A stretch of 64,000 bases of DNA, taken from Balanoglossus misakiensis. Taxonomy: Eukaryota; Hemichordata. Shown here piece by piece: positions 37,440 through 50,316 of this stretch (the first letter of the stretch is position 1; each line of letters begins with the position of its first letter). The notes below the pieces were generated by a model. The model saw nothing but the letters and a program-made list of their open reading frames with translations, had not been told where the DNA came from and did no database searches. A program made the position numbers and the translations under genes. Location of the stretch: positions 6,200,001 to 6,264,000 of the forward strand of contig CM082592.2 of NCBI GenBank assembly GCA_040954595.2, in the 5' to 3' direction.

Positions 37440-40400
37440 ATGTTAATTTATAGCTTGAGTGTCGATGTTGTCTTTGTTTGCTGTGTTTGATGGATGACAC
37501 ACCGCCGCCATATTTGGGAAATCTGCTGTTAGTTAGTATATTCAACATTGTACATTATACAACACCCATACAAGAGAAAATGAAACCCGTCCACGGAATG
37601 GAATTGAAACATTTCGGGACATCGACAGCAAATATCTATTAAGCTAAAATATAAAATCTGCAGAAGTTGAAACAAAGGGGTTCAAAAGAGGTGACAATTG
37701 AAGACAAATGAAATATTAAAAAGCTATCCACTGACGGTGAACTACGAATAAATAATGGATTTACAATCGAGATAATGGCAAGTGGTTATCACAAGATCAG
37801 CCCGTGGCGGAAAATATCGACGGAATATCATTTCACAATGGGGTGGAAGGGTTTAAGAAGGATTTCTTCTTGCTAGTACTTTCACCTGTGGTGGTATAAT
37901 GTTGTTGTTTTTCTATGGTTCACCAAATTGTCTGTCGCCTTGACCTCGGCTGCGTATTGCGACTGCGCATTTCAGTATTGAAATGTTTCGGTCAAAGAAC
38001 TTTCTTCGGGTTGCCGGCACTTTGTTCGGCTTTCATGTTCGTTGATCGGCAAAGAAGATCCACCGGTGTCGGTGTTTTTTAGCTTTGCCTGAAGGTTCTT
38101 AACTTGCCGCATTTCATTTGTTGAAAGACTGTTGTTTCCTCGCTAACACTTACGGACAGGCCTGGCTTAAGGATATAAGAAAGTTGTTTTTGTTTCAGTA
38201 CAGGAATTTCCTTTGGCCGCCAGGGCGGAACTTGACAATTAAACTTTAAACAGCGGCGCGCAAATGTTTTCATGGCATGACACTGAAACAACGTCGTTTG
38301 ATGAATATTTATAACTTGACATCGCCTTCTATATATCGAGTGTGTCATTAATATCATCAATACTTCATTTCCAAAAAAATATGAAGGCCGCCAAGCTGCA
38401 ACGCTTTGTAATTTGATGGCATGTATTTCACGCAGCATCCAGTGGCAAAGCATGTAAATTTAATGTTGTTGTTTTTTAATTTCTCGCCAATAACAAAGTC
38501 ATATTTATACAAAGTCAACAAAACTTGAAGAATGTCACCTTGACAGCACGTTGTTCTGTAAAGATTCCGAACGATGCATATACACGTACTGACTATGCTC
38601 AAAGTACTTTGCGCCTATTAATTATTGATCTAGCTGAGGTCCCAGCCGATTGCAAATAATACTTATAAACACAGCCTCCTGGAACAGCCCTGCCAAGGCA
38701 ATAACCAGACAATGCACGCCGCCTCCAAACTCCGCATACTAACTATACACGACATGAGTGAAGTAAGCACCTTAGCCAAAAACTCACGCTACACTATACG
38801 GCCACCTTCAGCAAGAACATTTAAATCAACTCATTTCAAGTTGAAGTTAAATTCACGAAAAATATGCAAATAATATCAGCTTAGGGCCAATAAAGCCCAG
38901 GTAACTCTAACTTTTAACTATTTAGCTTTCTTTGAAATTCCTACATCAAACCCGATTTCCTGTTCTACTCTCGACAGCTTTATGAATTGTTCACTCTTTA
39001 GCTGTGTATCATACATTTAGGCCTAAAAAGGGGTTATTGATCGTGGTCAACAGTCTCGAGTATGGCCAGTTACAAACGCCGTTCCGTCGGAGATTTTGAG
39101 TTACGGCGGACACGGAAATGTCACAGCATAGAACCTACGGCGTTAAACATAGACGACATGAATAATTTAGCGAAATCATAAAATATTCTTTGTCGGAATA
39201 GTACACGTAGGCGAGTAACGTTTTGGCAAAGTGCATTAAAGTTTTAACGCCAATTTCTCTATGCGACTGAAATAAAATCGATAACTATCAGATTATATAA
39301 AAACGGTTGTAAGTTTTTTAAAAATTGGATAACTTTTCATAGTCCAATTTTGAAATAAATGTGTATTGCATTGCGTTGCGTTGTACTTTACCATATTGTA
39401 CTGTACTGTACTGTATTGTGCTGTGCTGTGTTGTACAGTGCTGTGTATGACGTCAGAAATGGGGACTTTGGCTCTGCACGACAGCCATTACCCGGATATG
39501 CTAACGAAATTTTTCGGTGACACTACTCTAGTTTCGCTCTACATATGCAAATCAACGTCTCACTCAGAAAATAGATTGGTCCGCAGGCTTTTACTGTGCC
39601 GGATGTACCTTCAAATCGGTTACAGTATAATAATTGCAAAATGATTGCAGCGTGAATTACACCCTCAGATAATTCCCCTCGTTTGACCACCTCGGCCAAT
39701 TCAGTTCTTACTATCAGCGGGGACTGTGTCATTATTAATGACCTTTCAAATGTATCCTCTAATTCATACCAGCCGTACTCTTGACTTTCTCCCTATTGCC
39801 GCATTCCAAATTGCGACCTCGGAATAATACGAAGATCTTGAAGAACTAAAGAGAAAGGGGTTATTTCGTCTCCCCGACGTGGAAAAAACCCATGCAAACT
39901 ATACTGACAATTACCGATCAAATCGACGCAAGAGAGAAATCGCAACCCGCCGCAGGATGTCGGAAGCAAGTCATTCTCGACCAGCAAGCCACCTGGAACT
40001 ATGCGCGTCATAAGATGTGCATAAAAATTATATACCCGGGGAATTCAATTTGACATTTGTGAGAAATTGTATCGTCGTCAACGGAGTCTAATTTCAGAGT
40101 TGGTCTGATTGAGTAATGAGGCTCCGGATGGGTGTTTGCGCGCGCACGGCTAACCAACTTGTCGTTTGACGCTTTTTCATCGGAGGCTGACGAGAATGCA
40201 CGAAAATCAAATTCTCAAACTTTTTCTAATGTTTTGTTCAAGGCAACTGATTTTTGATGAGGGAATACTGTTCCCGTCGAGTTATGAGGAAACACGATCG
40301 CCATGCCAACGCTCCCAAATTAAAGCTCAGCCACGCAAATTATGGGATGCCTGCAAGGTATGCGTGGAAACGAGCGGTCGTCGTGTAGCTGTGAGCTGTG

Positions 40401-42067
40401 TCATAAAAAGTGCAGCCATCTGTCCCAATTTTTTGACAAAGATATTATATTTTGAATTGCTTATCATCACACGCGATTGGTTCGCTAAATATGAATATTT
40501 AGGCAGGGTGTACAAATCAAGGGATGGTTCACGTCGTCGCCATGGAAACATCGCTCCATTAACCAAGAATATGCAAAAAGTTGGTGGTATTGTACATGTA
40601 TATATACAACAACAAGTATCGGCGGTGCGCCCATTTCCGAATTGCTGGCGATGGTCGTGTGTGTACGCTGCTTCTACTCGCTCTGACGAACGTACAATTC
40701 AATCCTGCAGTCGAAGAGAGAACGACACGCAGATCAACGCTAAAGTCGACACTTGTTCACGTGCTCAGGTATAGTAGTCCAGACAATACAATATAGTATC
40801 AAATAATGCTAACTGCGATGGGCTTTGTATGGATTCTTGGCAATCATTGAATGTACGTGATGATTATCCCGTTCTCTCAGCTCGGATCATAATTGTGCCA
40901 ATATATTACTTTCCGCACGTACGATTCAAGGTAGGGAGCTAGCGCTACGTACGGGGGTTCGTGGCGGCATAAATTTTACCTGGACAACGTGTACTCTTTA
41001 ACCACACTATACGTATCCCTTTGACACAAGAATTTGAGCAGAGCAGGCCTAGGTGAAATTGTTACAAAAATGGGTATACACCACGCCGAAAACCACCTAT
41101 GATGTACAGTTTACATGCCGCACTTTACAATTAGATTTTGCAACAATTGGAACTATCCAGATGATGTCGTTGAATTCAACTGAACCCTATAAAACTGCGT
41201 TGACGTTTTTGCAAATTCCTTATTTTTCAGTAAACAAAAATAATAGAGTTGCAGTGTTTTTTTAACAAACATAATCAAAGTGAATTTCAAACTATTTGCT
41301 ATAATAGCATGATTTTTTTCTGGCTGTGCGACAAAGCGTGTACACATTGTAAAGGGGTCGCCACGGTGTGGAAAAGCAATTTCAAGTCATAAGTAGGATC
41401 ACGTTGTAAGAGATGCTGCCATTTCCCTGAGCGCCTTTCGATGTCAACACTAGTACTTTTAAAAAGAACGACTTCTTTCAGATAGCCTCTTTAAGATGAA
41501 AGGAAATTAGGCGAGGAACTAAGTGGTGAGGGTAGGAAAAAGCCGGTCATTGTTTTGGACATGGACTACAGCTCATATAGAAACTGGTCGGGTTCTTAAT
41601 GATGAGAACGTGTGAATATATCTTGAATAGAGGGTGCATAAAATTGATATTAAGCACGCAAAAGAGCGGAGCAAACTATTGTTTCCATAAAATTCTATCC
41701 GAAGTAACACGATTCTACCACGCGTTCGATGACACTGTTATCGCCAGCGATCCTTTTGAGGGAAAATGTCGAACGTGATATCGTGCTCTTTCTACCTCCT
41801 CTGGCTTCAATGGATTTTTTTGGAAGAAATGTGTCGTGATATTTTAGACAATTGGGAAGCGATTCAACACCCACTACTTTGTATTGTATAGATGCCATGG
41901 ACATTGTACACTTTTTTAATTGATCATTTTTTTCTACTCATAGCGAGATGTCGCGAGGTTAAACTGAAAATTGCCGTAGAAACGGGTCGCTAGCAAAGTC
42001 AAGCTTTGTATGAAATTAAAATCGGTGCAGTTTATTTAACAAGAAATGATTTTTTGTGGCGAACGGT

Positions 42068-42170
42068 TTAACACGATGGCCCATGTGGGCTATGCCCTGC
42101 ATCACATGAATGCCCCCTAGCCACGCGAGATCTCGCGAAGCTTCGCGGAGTTCGGCTAATGGTCTATTTG
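42068..42170. repeat. Dispersed ~110-bp element, copy 2 (intergenic)
   Basis: AACACGATGGCCCATGTG, then a ..TCACATGAATG.. block and GCCACGCGAGATCTCGC, matches the elements at 10244 and 62328. The left end is closest to the 62 kb copy. Confidence 0.75.
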
Positions 42171-43992
42171 TGATCTGGCAAGCATACTCGGCCTCAACTA
42201 TACCGAAAGGGTAAATCGCATGAAATGCAGAAAACTAGAATATGACTAAACTACTATTTAACTCCCGTATACAATACTAGAGCAAGGTGAGGAACGTTTC
42301 CTGAACGCCGGTTTAACGCAAACCACGCGGTAAGATGTTGACATTGCAATATCTTCGCGTTAACGAAGTTCGACAGATCGATACACTTGTCAAGCACTGA
42401 TTGAGATTTCGGCTCATTTGTACAGTGTAGATTTTTACGAGATCATTTATTTTCTTCCTTGGCGTTAAATTAAACTTTACGACGTTTGAGGCATACGAGC
42501 GAATGTGTTATACTTATGCGTGAAGGTTACCTGCAAAATTGAAGCGGATGTCTTTAAAACGACAGCGAGGGAAACGTTGGCAGAAATTGTCGTGCGGTAC
42601 ATTATTGTAAAGGTACATTTTCTGAACCGTTTCTCGTTGCACTGCGGTGTGCACACGGGTCATTATCCACAGAATTTTTTCACGCATCATTACTTCTAAA
42701 AAGAGTATCTCACACGCAGCATGCTGCCATCACTGGTAACAAACCAAATGAAGACTTTGACGAATTTGAGCCCACGGTGATATCACGTTATTTTTTTAAA
42801 AAATCATGTTGGGTTCCACTTACAAACACGTTAATATGCAGAACCCCCACTATATAATTCCCTACTTACAAAATGTGGTTCGACGCATAAAATGTTATTT
42901 AGTGGGTGTATTTTTACGAAAGTACCATAGCTGGTCGTGTTTCTGTTGAGGGTTCGGACAACGCGAATCCTTCCAGCAACTATAATCTATGATAATATAA
43001 ACTGAACTAAACACAACTATCGCCCATGCAAAACACGTTTTTTAAAATAAAATAAAAAACTGCAAAATCTCACGTGATAGTAAATTATTTATGATCACAT
43101 GTTTACGGGAATGTGTCGACCTCGGCAATGTATTGCTGCCAGCTATATCATCTTTGTATAGAGTACAATTATCACAGAGATATGCTAGTGTTCACATACA
43201 CAATGTTGCAATTCATTCCTTTCTTTTGCCTGAGGAGACACAGAGATGTTTCACGTCGATTAGGTAGCTTCGCCGAGGACGTATGGTTGAAGAAACGAAT
43301 GACTCGTATATCAAAATAGAACGGTATCACTCCGCGCACGTTTCCTAGAAGAAATAGTGAAGTATTTTCTGGAAGTACCCAACCATATCGTGCATACTTG
43401 TCACCACAATCCCGTCGGCGTCCTGACAGTTTAGTCGTGAGTCACGAAACAACGTTGTAGAGATTGTAGCTACTCCTTACTTCACATGACATCGACACAT
43501 ATATAATACACGCGCGCGCCATACATACGATATGACACGCGATGTTGTGGATTACACTATTAAAAAACACACGCAGTGCTGTAAATCAAATGAAAACGTT
43601 TATAGCTGTATTTCTGTGTCAGCGGGTATCGGTTTCGTTAAAAGCTGGCGAACCCTTTCTGTGCATCACGCCTCGATATAATTTCACGATAAAGTCATTG
43701 CACTGTATTTCATTGATTTTGAATTGAGTTGATTTGTCTTGATTAGAAACAGGCATAATCTGCAAGATTTACCAAAATGCAACTTTCGTCTTGAGCGCAT
43801 CTAATCACTCGGTGTTCATTTCATCTCTTTTATTAATGCAGCAGACCTGAGCTACTGTCAGTGTCAATTGCAAGGGTCCACGGCCAAGTGTTGTCTACCT
43901 CTCAACTCTGTCAAGACTGGTTGTGCAGAAAACTCGAAAACTACACGCCACATTGACAGCAAAACCGACGACAAGTCGCCAGCCTGTCCGTC

Positions 43993-45057
43993 ATGATTAA
44001 CACAACTATGTCAACCGAGACGATGAACTCTTCCTCGACAATTCCGAGTTTGTCGGCATCAGTGTTGAGGGCGTGGTCGTTGCCTGACGTACTCTTGATC
44101 TTAATCGGCATTGTGGGATTTGTAGGCAACTTACTCGTCTGCGTCGTGTTCCTGTCCATAAAGAAACTGCGCACGACGACCAACTCTTTCATCGTCAGCC
44201 TGGCATTCGCAGACCTGATTTCGTCGCTGATGTTCTTCGTGAAGGCGATGAAGCTGCCGATCGGTGAGGGCACGGCGGGACACTTCTACTGCCACGTGAT
44301 GAAGTCGGACGCCCTGGTCTGGATCTGCGTCAAGGCCTCCGTGCTGAATCTGGTGGCCGTCACGTTCGAGCGACTGTCGGCCATCGCTTACCCATTACGT
44401 CACAAAGTGCATTTCACAAAAACCAAGGCTATGGTCCTGCTCGTCTCCGTCTGGCTCGGGGCCGTCGTTTTCGAGAGTTTTGCATTCTATCGATTTCGCT
44501 ACCGCGACGGGAAGTGCGTTTCCGGCTGGCCGGACGGGTCTTTCAGGAAACTGGTCGCCATCGTCAATTTTCTGGTCACATATCTACTGCCCTCCTTGTT
44601 TCTCTTCTTCGCGTACCTGAAGATCTTGAGCTGCCTGAAAGCGCAAGCAGAGAAGATCTTGAGCGAGTCGAACAATCAGATAAACAGCCCGTCTTACAGG
44701 TTGTTCAAAGCGCGCCGCAAAATGATCTTCGTTCTCATACTCGTGAGCGCCATCTTCAACCTGTGTTGGACGCCGGTGCACACGGTGTACCTTCTCAACC
44801 AGTTCGAGGTCCTCTCCAGTTTAGACTCCACCTACTTTCAGTTTTTCGTTCTGGTCGGATTCTTCAATTCTTGCCTCAACCCCTTTGTGTACGCCTTCAT
44901 GAACGACCATTTCAGGAAAGGGTTTGTCGCGATTTTCTCCCCTGGCCGCAGCAGAAACGCCATCAATACCCTGGCCTCGATAAACCCCGCCCAGACGTCA
45001 GTTTCGCGAGTTCCCAATCTCGGTCGCGGCCAAAACGATGCTATTATGAAATGCTGA
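43993..45057 (+). CDS. Rhodopsin-class (class A) G-protein-coupled receptor, intronless
   Basis: Single open frame, 354 aa. Seven hydrophobic helices lie at about 31-55, 65-88, 101-124, 146-166, 186-210, 244-267 and 281-303. Class A landmarks: GxxGN in TM1 (GFVGN, 42-46), LAFAD in TM2, Cys100 and Cys175 for the TM3-ECL2 disulfide, ERL (126-128) in place of DRY, FNLCWTP in TM6 (255-261) and NPFVY in TM7 (296-300). N-glycosylation sequons NTT and NSS are near the N-terminus. A basic ICL3 (KARRK) precedes TM6. The short ECL2 and a tail beginning with an HFRKGF amphipathic helix suggest a peptide-type receptor, but the ligand cannot be named. Start is the first of three nearby Met codons. There are no introns, unlike all other genes here. 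Confidence 0.92.
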   Translation: MINTTMSTETMNSSSTIPSLSASVLRAWSLPDVLLILIGIVGFVGNLLVCVVFLSIKKLRTTTNSFIVSLAFADLISSLMFFVKAMKLPIGEGTAGHFYCHVMKSDALVWICVKASVLNLVAVTFERLSAIAYPLRHKVHFTKTKAMVLLVSVWLGAVVFESFAFYRFRYRDGKCVSGWPDGSFRKLVAIVNFLVTYLLPSLFLFFAYLKILSCLKAQAEKILSESNNQINSPSYRLFKARRKMIFVLILVSAIFNLCWTPVHTVYLLNQFEVLSSLDSTYFQFFVLVGFFNSCLNPFVYAFMNDHFRKGFVAIFSPGRSRNAINTLASINPAQTSVSRVPNLGRGQNDAIMKC

Positions 45058-47631
45058 CATGAAACTATTAGTATTGACAGCAATTCTTGCCGTTTCTTGG
45101 GCACTGTTGCACAGGCGTCGGCGTCGAAATGCAGATACTTTTCGTTATCATCAAAAAATCATAAAATAACTTGAATAATGGTACCAGTGATTCACTTCAG
45201 TCAATGTGAATAGTGTGCGCACCTCCCCACAGCACATCCGCCTCACTCGTCATTTACTTTGAAAACGATTGTCATTGCTAATATGGGCGACAAATTTTGG
45301 ATTGTCGCAAGAAAACTTGCCTAATTGGACGGTCTAAGATAGGCATATTTGCTGTGTGCGGTGGGTAGGTAGTTATTGACACGATCCTGTACTGTACAGT
45401 ATTGAGTAGAAGTGCAGTCCGCCATCATTAGTTATTGCGGACTGCTTCTTTCGTCTTAGCAGTTACACCTGTTAAGTTACTGAAAACGTGGCTGTCACAT
45501 GGCACTGTACCGGAAGTAGATGGGCTGGATGAACGAACATCTGCACACACCGTCGGGGAAAACACATCGAGCGCGACACACTTCACTGCAAACAGACATT
45601 TCCGACTGGGCTTTGGCATAAACAGAACGATGCGTTTTTTATTGTGATAATTTTTTATGCTCTCGATGCAGTTTTCGTTCAATCGACTACACCTTTCAAC
45701 GCCTGCACAGCGCAGTTACTGTACGTACGTGTACACGTACATACGTTTGTAGAACGCACGCTCACGTATCAACTGTGAATGTCGAATACTACGTACCAAA
45801 ATAATACTGATGTTGTACTAACCTTCACGAAATTGCAGCCCGGGGCCGTGAGTTTAGGGTAGGGTTAGCTCTGCGTGGCAGGGCTGACTGGTGGTTGTTA
45901 CCGGCTGCGCTATGCGCAGCCGGTAACAACACACAACCCAAGAACCACGCAGAGCTGTAAGGTACTAGGTCGGCTTGAATGGGCCCATTCAAGCCGACCA
46001 GCCCTAACCCTACCCTAGCCCCACGGCACGAAGTACAATTTGCCGGTACCCGTTGCGTTGTTCCGTGCAATGCACCTACTCCAGTAAACGTAGTGGTATG
46101 ATAGCCATCTTGCCTGGACGGACGTGGACTCGACAAAATGTCTCATTCAAATTCCCGTGCACGTGCGCGAACATTCGAGATACGAAAGGACGCCATCACC
46201 GACAACAATAAAACACTAAAACGCTTTGTGAAAGAAAAAAATCCAAATTATGTTTGACCCTCTTACTTATATTATTTTAGAAGTATATTTAATTAAACAT
46301 TTATTAATGTTTCAATTCATCAAGTTATATTTTAAAACACTCGAGTACACTGACATATCTTCAGTCGCTCTATCTGGACTCACTTCAACTTTTCTGCACT
46401 ATTAATACTTTGTTTTCCAGCACGTGTTATTGATCCGCCCTTAACGTCTCTGTCAAAGCGATAATATTACTACCTTCCGCGTTATTAATAGCCTTGACGT
46501 TATGCTTGGCATTTTATAATTGCTGATTTTACCTATAATTGAGAAATGTGAAATAAATTTGAAACGAGTGATTATTAAAGAGTCTTAGCATTGCGTATCT
46601 ACTGCCAATTTCACGGGCAACTTTTCTAACCCATCGACCATGTTGATGAACTATCGCTACACTGTACTGTATGTGTGGTTATTTTTTCTCCGCAAAGAAC
46701 GCGGGCGTTCACATCAATTAAAATCCGTTCGATGGATCGAGAGTAATGGAAATATGACGTCCTCGTTCGTTAATTGAATGCGGAGGTCTGTCGTTATTCC
46801 GCAACTCGTAGCGATTGTTTGGGTCTTTTTTTTTCTGGATTCGAACGATTGTTGCTAATATACACACATTAAGTGACGCTGTTCTCCCCAACTAATCGAA
46901 CCGCCACAAAACGCCATGTGAACAAAACCACCGCACAACAGGTGGCTAACATGTTTCCGCCTATTCATTCGGCACGATGAAAGTGCCTCTGTTATTCACA
47001 ATTTAAAAAAAATAAAACCGCATTCAACATCCCCACGGCACAGAAGATAGGCCTGACACTGTACAAGGGTGTTATTTATATTTAACCAGTGGGCCACGCA
47101 TTAAGACTTTCCATCTCATGCCAATGGACACGTCCAAAATTAACAATTAAAGAGTGTGTACCTCGTTTCATAACGCCAATTAAACATGCAAAAAATTAAA
47201 TTTCCATGAATTGTTGGGGCTTTATAATAGTGTTTATTTCACCTACAAAAACACTGACTCTTATATGTTTCTCTGTTTTTTTCTGGATATAATTCTGGTA
47301 CCATTTATACAATCTTTCATTATTGCTTCCGGTGATACATAAGTATATATATATATATATCACAGACAAAAGAAACCAAGAAATTACAAGAATCTCGCGA
47401 GAAAGACTATAAATCTTACTAAAAGCGCGAACATGTTGTATTGAGCTCTCCACGTATCGAAAGGTACACAGTCATCTATACAAATTTACCCACAGTTACC
47501 ATGGAAATTTACGATCTAGCCAACCACAGATTTTCAGTGGGTGAATGTGCCATCACATAGTTTATCTAAGAATTAGACACGCTCTTTTGACCATATATGG
47601 GAATACGTCAATAAGATGTGGTTGTATTCCT
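45058..47631. other. Intergenic region with a nested palindromic element
   Basis: Apart from the palindromic element at 45845-46027 it is mostly AT-rich. A TA dinucleotide run is near 47345-47360. A minus-strand AATAAA (47233-47238) might serve lectin 2. No gene is recognised. Confidence 0.5.
45845..46027. repeat. Nested three-stem palindromic element
   Basis: Outer arms: TAGGGTAGGGTTAG near 45855-45868 and CTAACCCTACCCTA near 46004-46017, flanked by GCCGTG/CACGGC. Inside is a stem CTCTGCGTGG / CCACGCAGAG enclosing a perfect 17-bp hairpin (45894-45910 with 45914-45930, loop TAT). Next to it is a 32-bp perfect palindrome (45968-45999, centre GGGCCC). The whole can fold into a T- or cloverleaf-shaped structure. 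No coding capacity. Confidence 0.9.
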
Positions 47632-49463
47632 TTAACATGACGATTCTGATTCCTGACGAAGACGTTTTCTGCCAGATTTTCTTTCTACTTCCTTTCCAAC
47701 CTTCTCCATTCGCTTTCGTCTTCTGGCTTCGACAATAGTGACGCAAAGGTCAACAATGACGATAGACGTGCCAATTAAGATCAGTACGGATGAAAACACA
47801 TAGGATGGTAAGTTGCGGCGGGTTAGTGCCATGAAGCTGCGTCCAGACTGACGTAACCGTGACGTAGACGTCTCTTTGCCGGCGGTTCCTGCTGCCGCGG
47901 CTGTTTGCTGCGTTGTGATGTCAGTGGTAGTTGGTGGCCCCACTGTGGTCGTTGGTGGCTCCACTGTGGTTTTTGGTGGCTCCACTGTGGTTGTTGGTGG
48001 CTCCACTGTGGTTTTTGGTGGCTCCACTGTGGTTTTTGGTGGTGGTGGCTCCACTGTGGTTTTTGGTGGCTCCACTGTGGTGACAGTGGTTGTTGGTGGC
48101 TCCACTAAGGTTTTTGGTGGCTCCACTGTGGTTGTTGGTGGCTCCACTGTGGTTGTTGGTGGCTCCACTGTGGTGACAGTGGTTGTTGGTGGCTCCACTG
48201 TGGTTTTTGGTGGCTCCACTGTGGTTGTTGGTGGCTCCACTGTGGTTGTTGGTGGCTCCACTGTGGTTGTTGGTGGCTCCACTGTGGTTTTTGGTGGCTC
48301 CACTGTGGTTTTTGGTGGTGGTGGCTCCACTGTGGTTTTTGGTGGCTCCTTTGTGTTTGTTGCAGGCTCCATTGTAGTGACGACAGCGGTTGTTGGTGGC
48401 TGCATTGTTGTTGACTCATGGTCTATTTCTTTATAAATAAGTGGAATTGAAAATCCTTTTATTTCACACACAAAAGACAACAGAATTCCGTGCACAGACA
48501 AAATGTATTTATATCTGTAGAAATGTGATAGAAATGGGATAAATCGCTCCCCAGTACTTACGTGGAAACTTGCAAATATAAGGATAAGCCAGGGTGCAGT
48601 CCTTCGGCATCCACTTAAATCCTTCGTCTTTGTCCATGACTGCGCATCTCTCGGGTCCAGAACCACTTTTCCAGCGCTCAAACCCAACATCCTCCAGACG
48701 CCTTCCGTCGACCCACTCGTACTCGCCACCTCCCAAGGAGTCGTGAATGCCCACCCAGTAGCTGTAGGTCGGATCGAAGGTGTCCTCGAGGAACTGCTGG
48801 TCGTCACTTTCCTCGAGGACTGGGAAGTCCCCCGAGGGAACGCTGTTGAGGCACGCGATCCGGCCTTCAAAGAAGGACAGCGGCTGGTCGGTGTGATACT
48901 GGTAGCATGAGTCTTCGTACTCAAACTGGCCGCTTAAACACGCTGCAATTAAAAACTTGTCTCAGAACTTTACAGAAACCAGACCTCTGATGGCAAGTAG
49001 ACAACGTACAGCTCTTTTAGTGAAGACATATTGAGAGCCATGAGGGACTGTGAGTTGCAAGAAATGCTCGCTTTTTTCCAATCCAGTCGGCTCAGCTCCA
49101 TGCAATTGCGCTTTAAATGTTCCATAGAAAGACAAACTATGTTCTGGTTGCGGCGGCCATCTTATATCTCACATTATGCAAAATCTCTCATCACTTTAAA
49201 ACATTTCTGGTTTATTACTAAAAGTGACCCAAAAGTCCTGCATTCTAACCATACAGAGGATATGCGTGTATATCTGGGTTGTCATCAACAAAACTGTGAA
49301 ACCCACCAACTGGTCGGCAAATGTTAGGCCTACATAGATTACAAAAGTTACTCCTAAAAATATACTACCGATGTTTATAAAAATAGACAGACTTACCAAT
49401 GCAGCATATATAGCGTTGACCGATCTGCAAAATGAACGCTATTTTCCACGAGAAGACATGCAT
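47632..49463 (-). CDS. C-type lectin / mucin-stalk type I membrane protein, lectin 2 (3 exons)
   Basis: Exons: 49463-49397, 48942-48562, then a last exon from 48455 (or 48428) to 47632. Total 423 aa (414 with the alternative acceptor); both acceptors keep frame. Exon 1 encodes a leader MHVFSWKIAFILQIGQ. Exon 2 is a full six-Cys CTLD (ACLSG, DSCYQ, IACLN, ERCAVM, KDCTL, YICKF) with WVGIHD and WVDGRRLEDVGF. No EPN/QPD/WND motif is present. Exon 3 starts with a Thr/Pro/Glu mucin stalk of TTVEPP-type heptads, followed by NLPSYVFSSVL, a TM helix (LILIGTSIVIVDLCV), a RRRKR basic stop-transfer and a tail ending ESESSC. The long frame running through exon 2 in another phase is spurious. Paralogue of lectins 1 and 3, next to lectin 3 in the same orientation. 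Confidence 0.83.
47938..48356 (-). repeat. Mucin-stalk minisatellite of lectin 2 (21/24-bp units)
   Basis: About 18 units read ggtggctccactgtggtt(g/t)tt on the plus strand and encode TTVEPP(T/K) in the gene. Some carry in-frame insertions (ggtggt, gtgaca). The reading frame is kept throughout. Confidence 0.93.
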
Positions 49464-50316
49464 CGTGCCCGTATTTTAAAAGGGTGGTCGGATGAAATAT
49501 CTTTACCTCTACATGCAGTGATTTTAATTCACAGGGACACAGCACAATTTACATACTTGATACATAATTTACGTGTTACTGGGCCAACCGACAGAATACA
49601 AATTCAACACCCTGTCAAATTCAATAAATATCGATAACTCCAATTGAATGTCTGTCATTACATGCCCTTTTACCATGTCCAAACACGGGTAGTAAAGTTC
49701 AGGTAATTGAAATTACAGAACAAGCGAAATCTGAACCCGTGTACGTCAGTTCGCGTTTGCAGGGCACGAGACTTTTGTTCGTATTCTGGTAGAAGACGCG
49801 CCATAAAAATCAACTTGAGGCAGTAATGTGCTGTTCCTAACAACAAACAAGGAAACATATTCCTAACAACAAACAGGAAAATATTCCCCCTGTTGATTTG
49901 CTAATGCAAGCGTGAAACTACAGGAGAATACTTTGTTTTTGCATGATGGAACTACATTGTATCTTGCACAAATTATTCTCAAAAATTACCTATACACACG
50001 AAGCCAGGCAAAAACATATCGATCAGATATCTTCGTATCTACCGACCGGTCTTAAAACTTTTAGTCAATTAATGAGAACTAAATGAATAAATGAAGCATC
50101 ATTAATTGCCATCGAGAATTAGCGCAAGCTAACATAAACTCACATTAACTCATCAAGCACATACACCCTTTTCATAAGCTTGTACCCTCATGCAGCCATC
50201 AGCCAATCGCATCAAAGGGATTACCCAATTGGCCTCGCTCTGATTCAAATTGATGATGGCCGCATGAGGACGCTAAACATATATGAATAGGGTGTATCAG
50301 TTCAAATATCTGATGA
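49464..50316. other. Intergenic region between lectins 2 and 3
   Basis: It is the 5' flank of lectin 2 and the 3' flank of lectin 3. A short tandem repeat, TTCCTAACAACAAACA, occurs twice near 49835-49878. No gene was found. Confidence 0.5.

Larger units (their letters stand above)
37175..43992. other. Gene-poor region between copy D and the GPCR
   Basis: No coding gene is supported. An AATAAA for copy D is at 37434-37439. A pyrimidine/purine pentamer microsatellite (tactg/tgctg type) is at ~39385-39450. One copy of the ~110-bp dispersed element is at 42068. The longest open frame (40166-40774, 202 codons) has no recognisable domain. Confidence 0.45.

Noticed and set aside
40166-40774. 202-codon plus-strand frame
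   Set aside because: No recognisable domain, no supporting splice sites, composition like flanking intergenic DNA.
44514-45062. 182-codon plus-strand frame inside the GPCR
   Set aside because: Out-of-frame shadow of the receptor; no domain.
45850-46020. Interstitial telomere (TTAGGG-like)
   Set aside because: Only one irregular TAGGGTAGGGTTAG per arm, arranged as an inverted repeat rather than a tandem array.
47876-48436. Plus-strand Val/Gly repeat frame
   Set aside because: Antisense of the lectin 2 stalk minisatellite. The lectin frame joins a CTLD, TM helix and conserved tail by valid splice sites.
48563-48924. Upstream half of the long minus-strand frame in lectin 2
   Set aside because: It is the CTLD exon read in the wrong phase. 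The correct phase gives the six-Cys CTLD.
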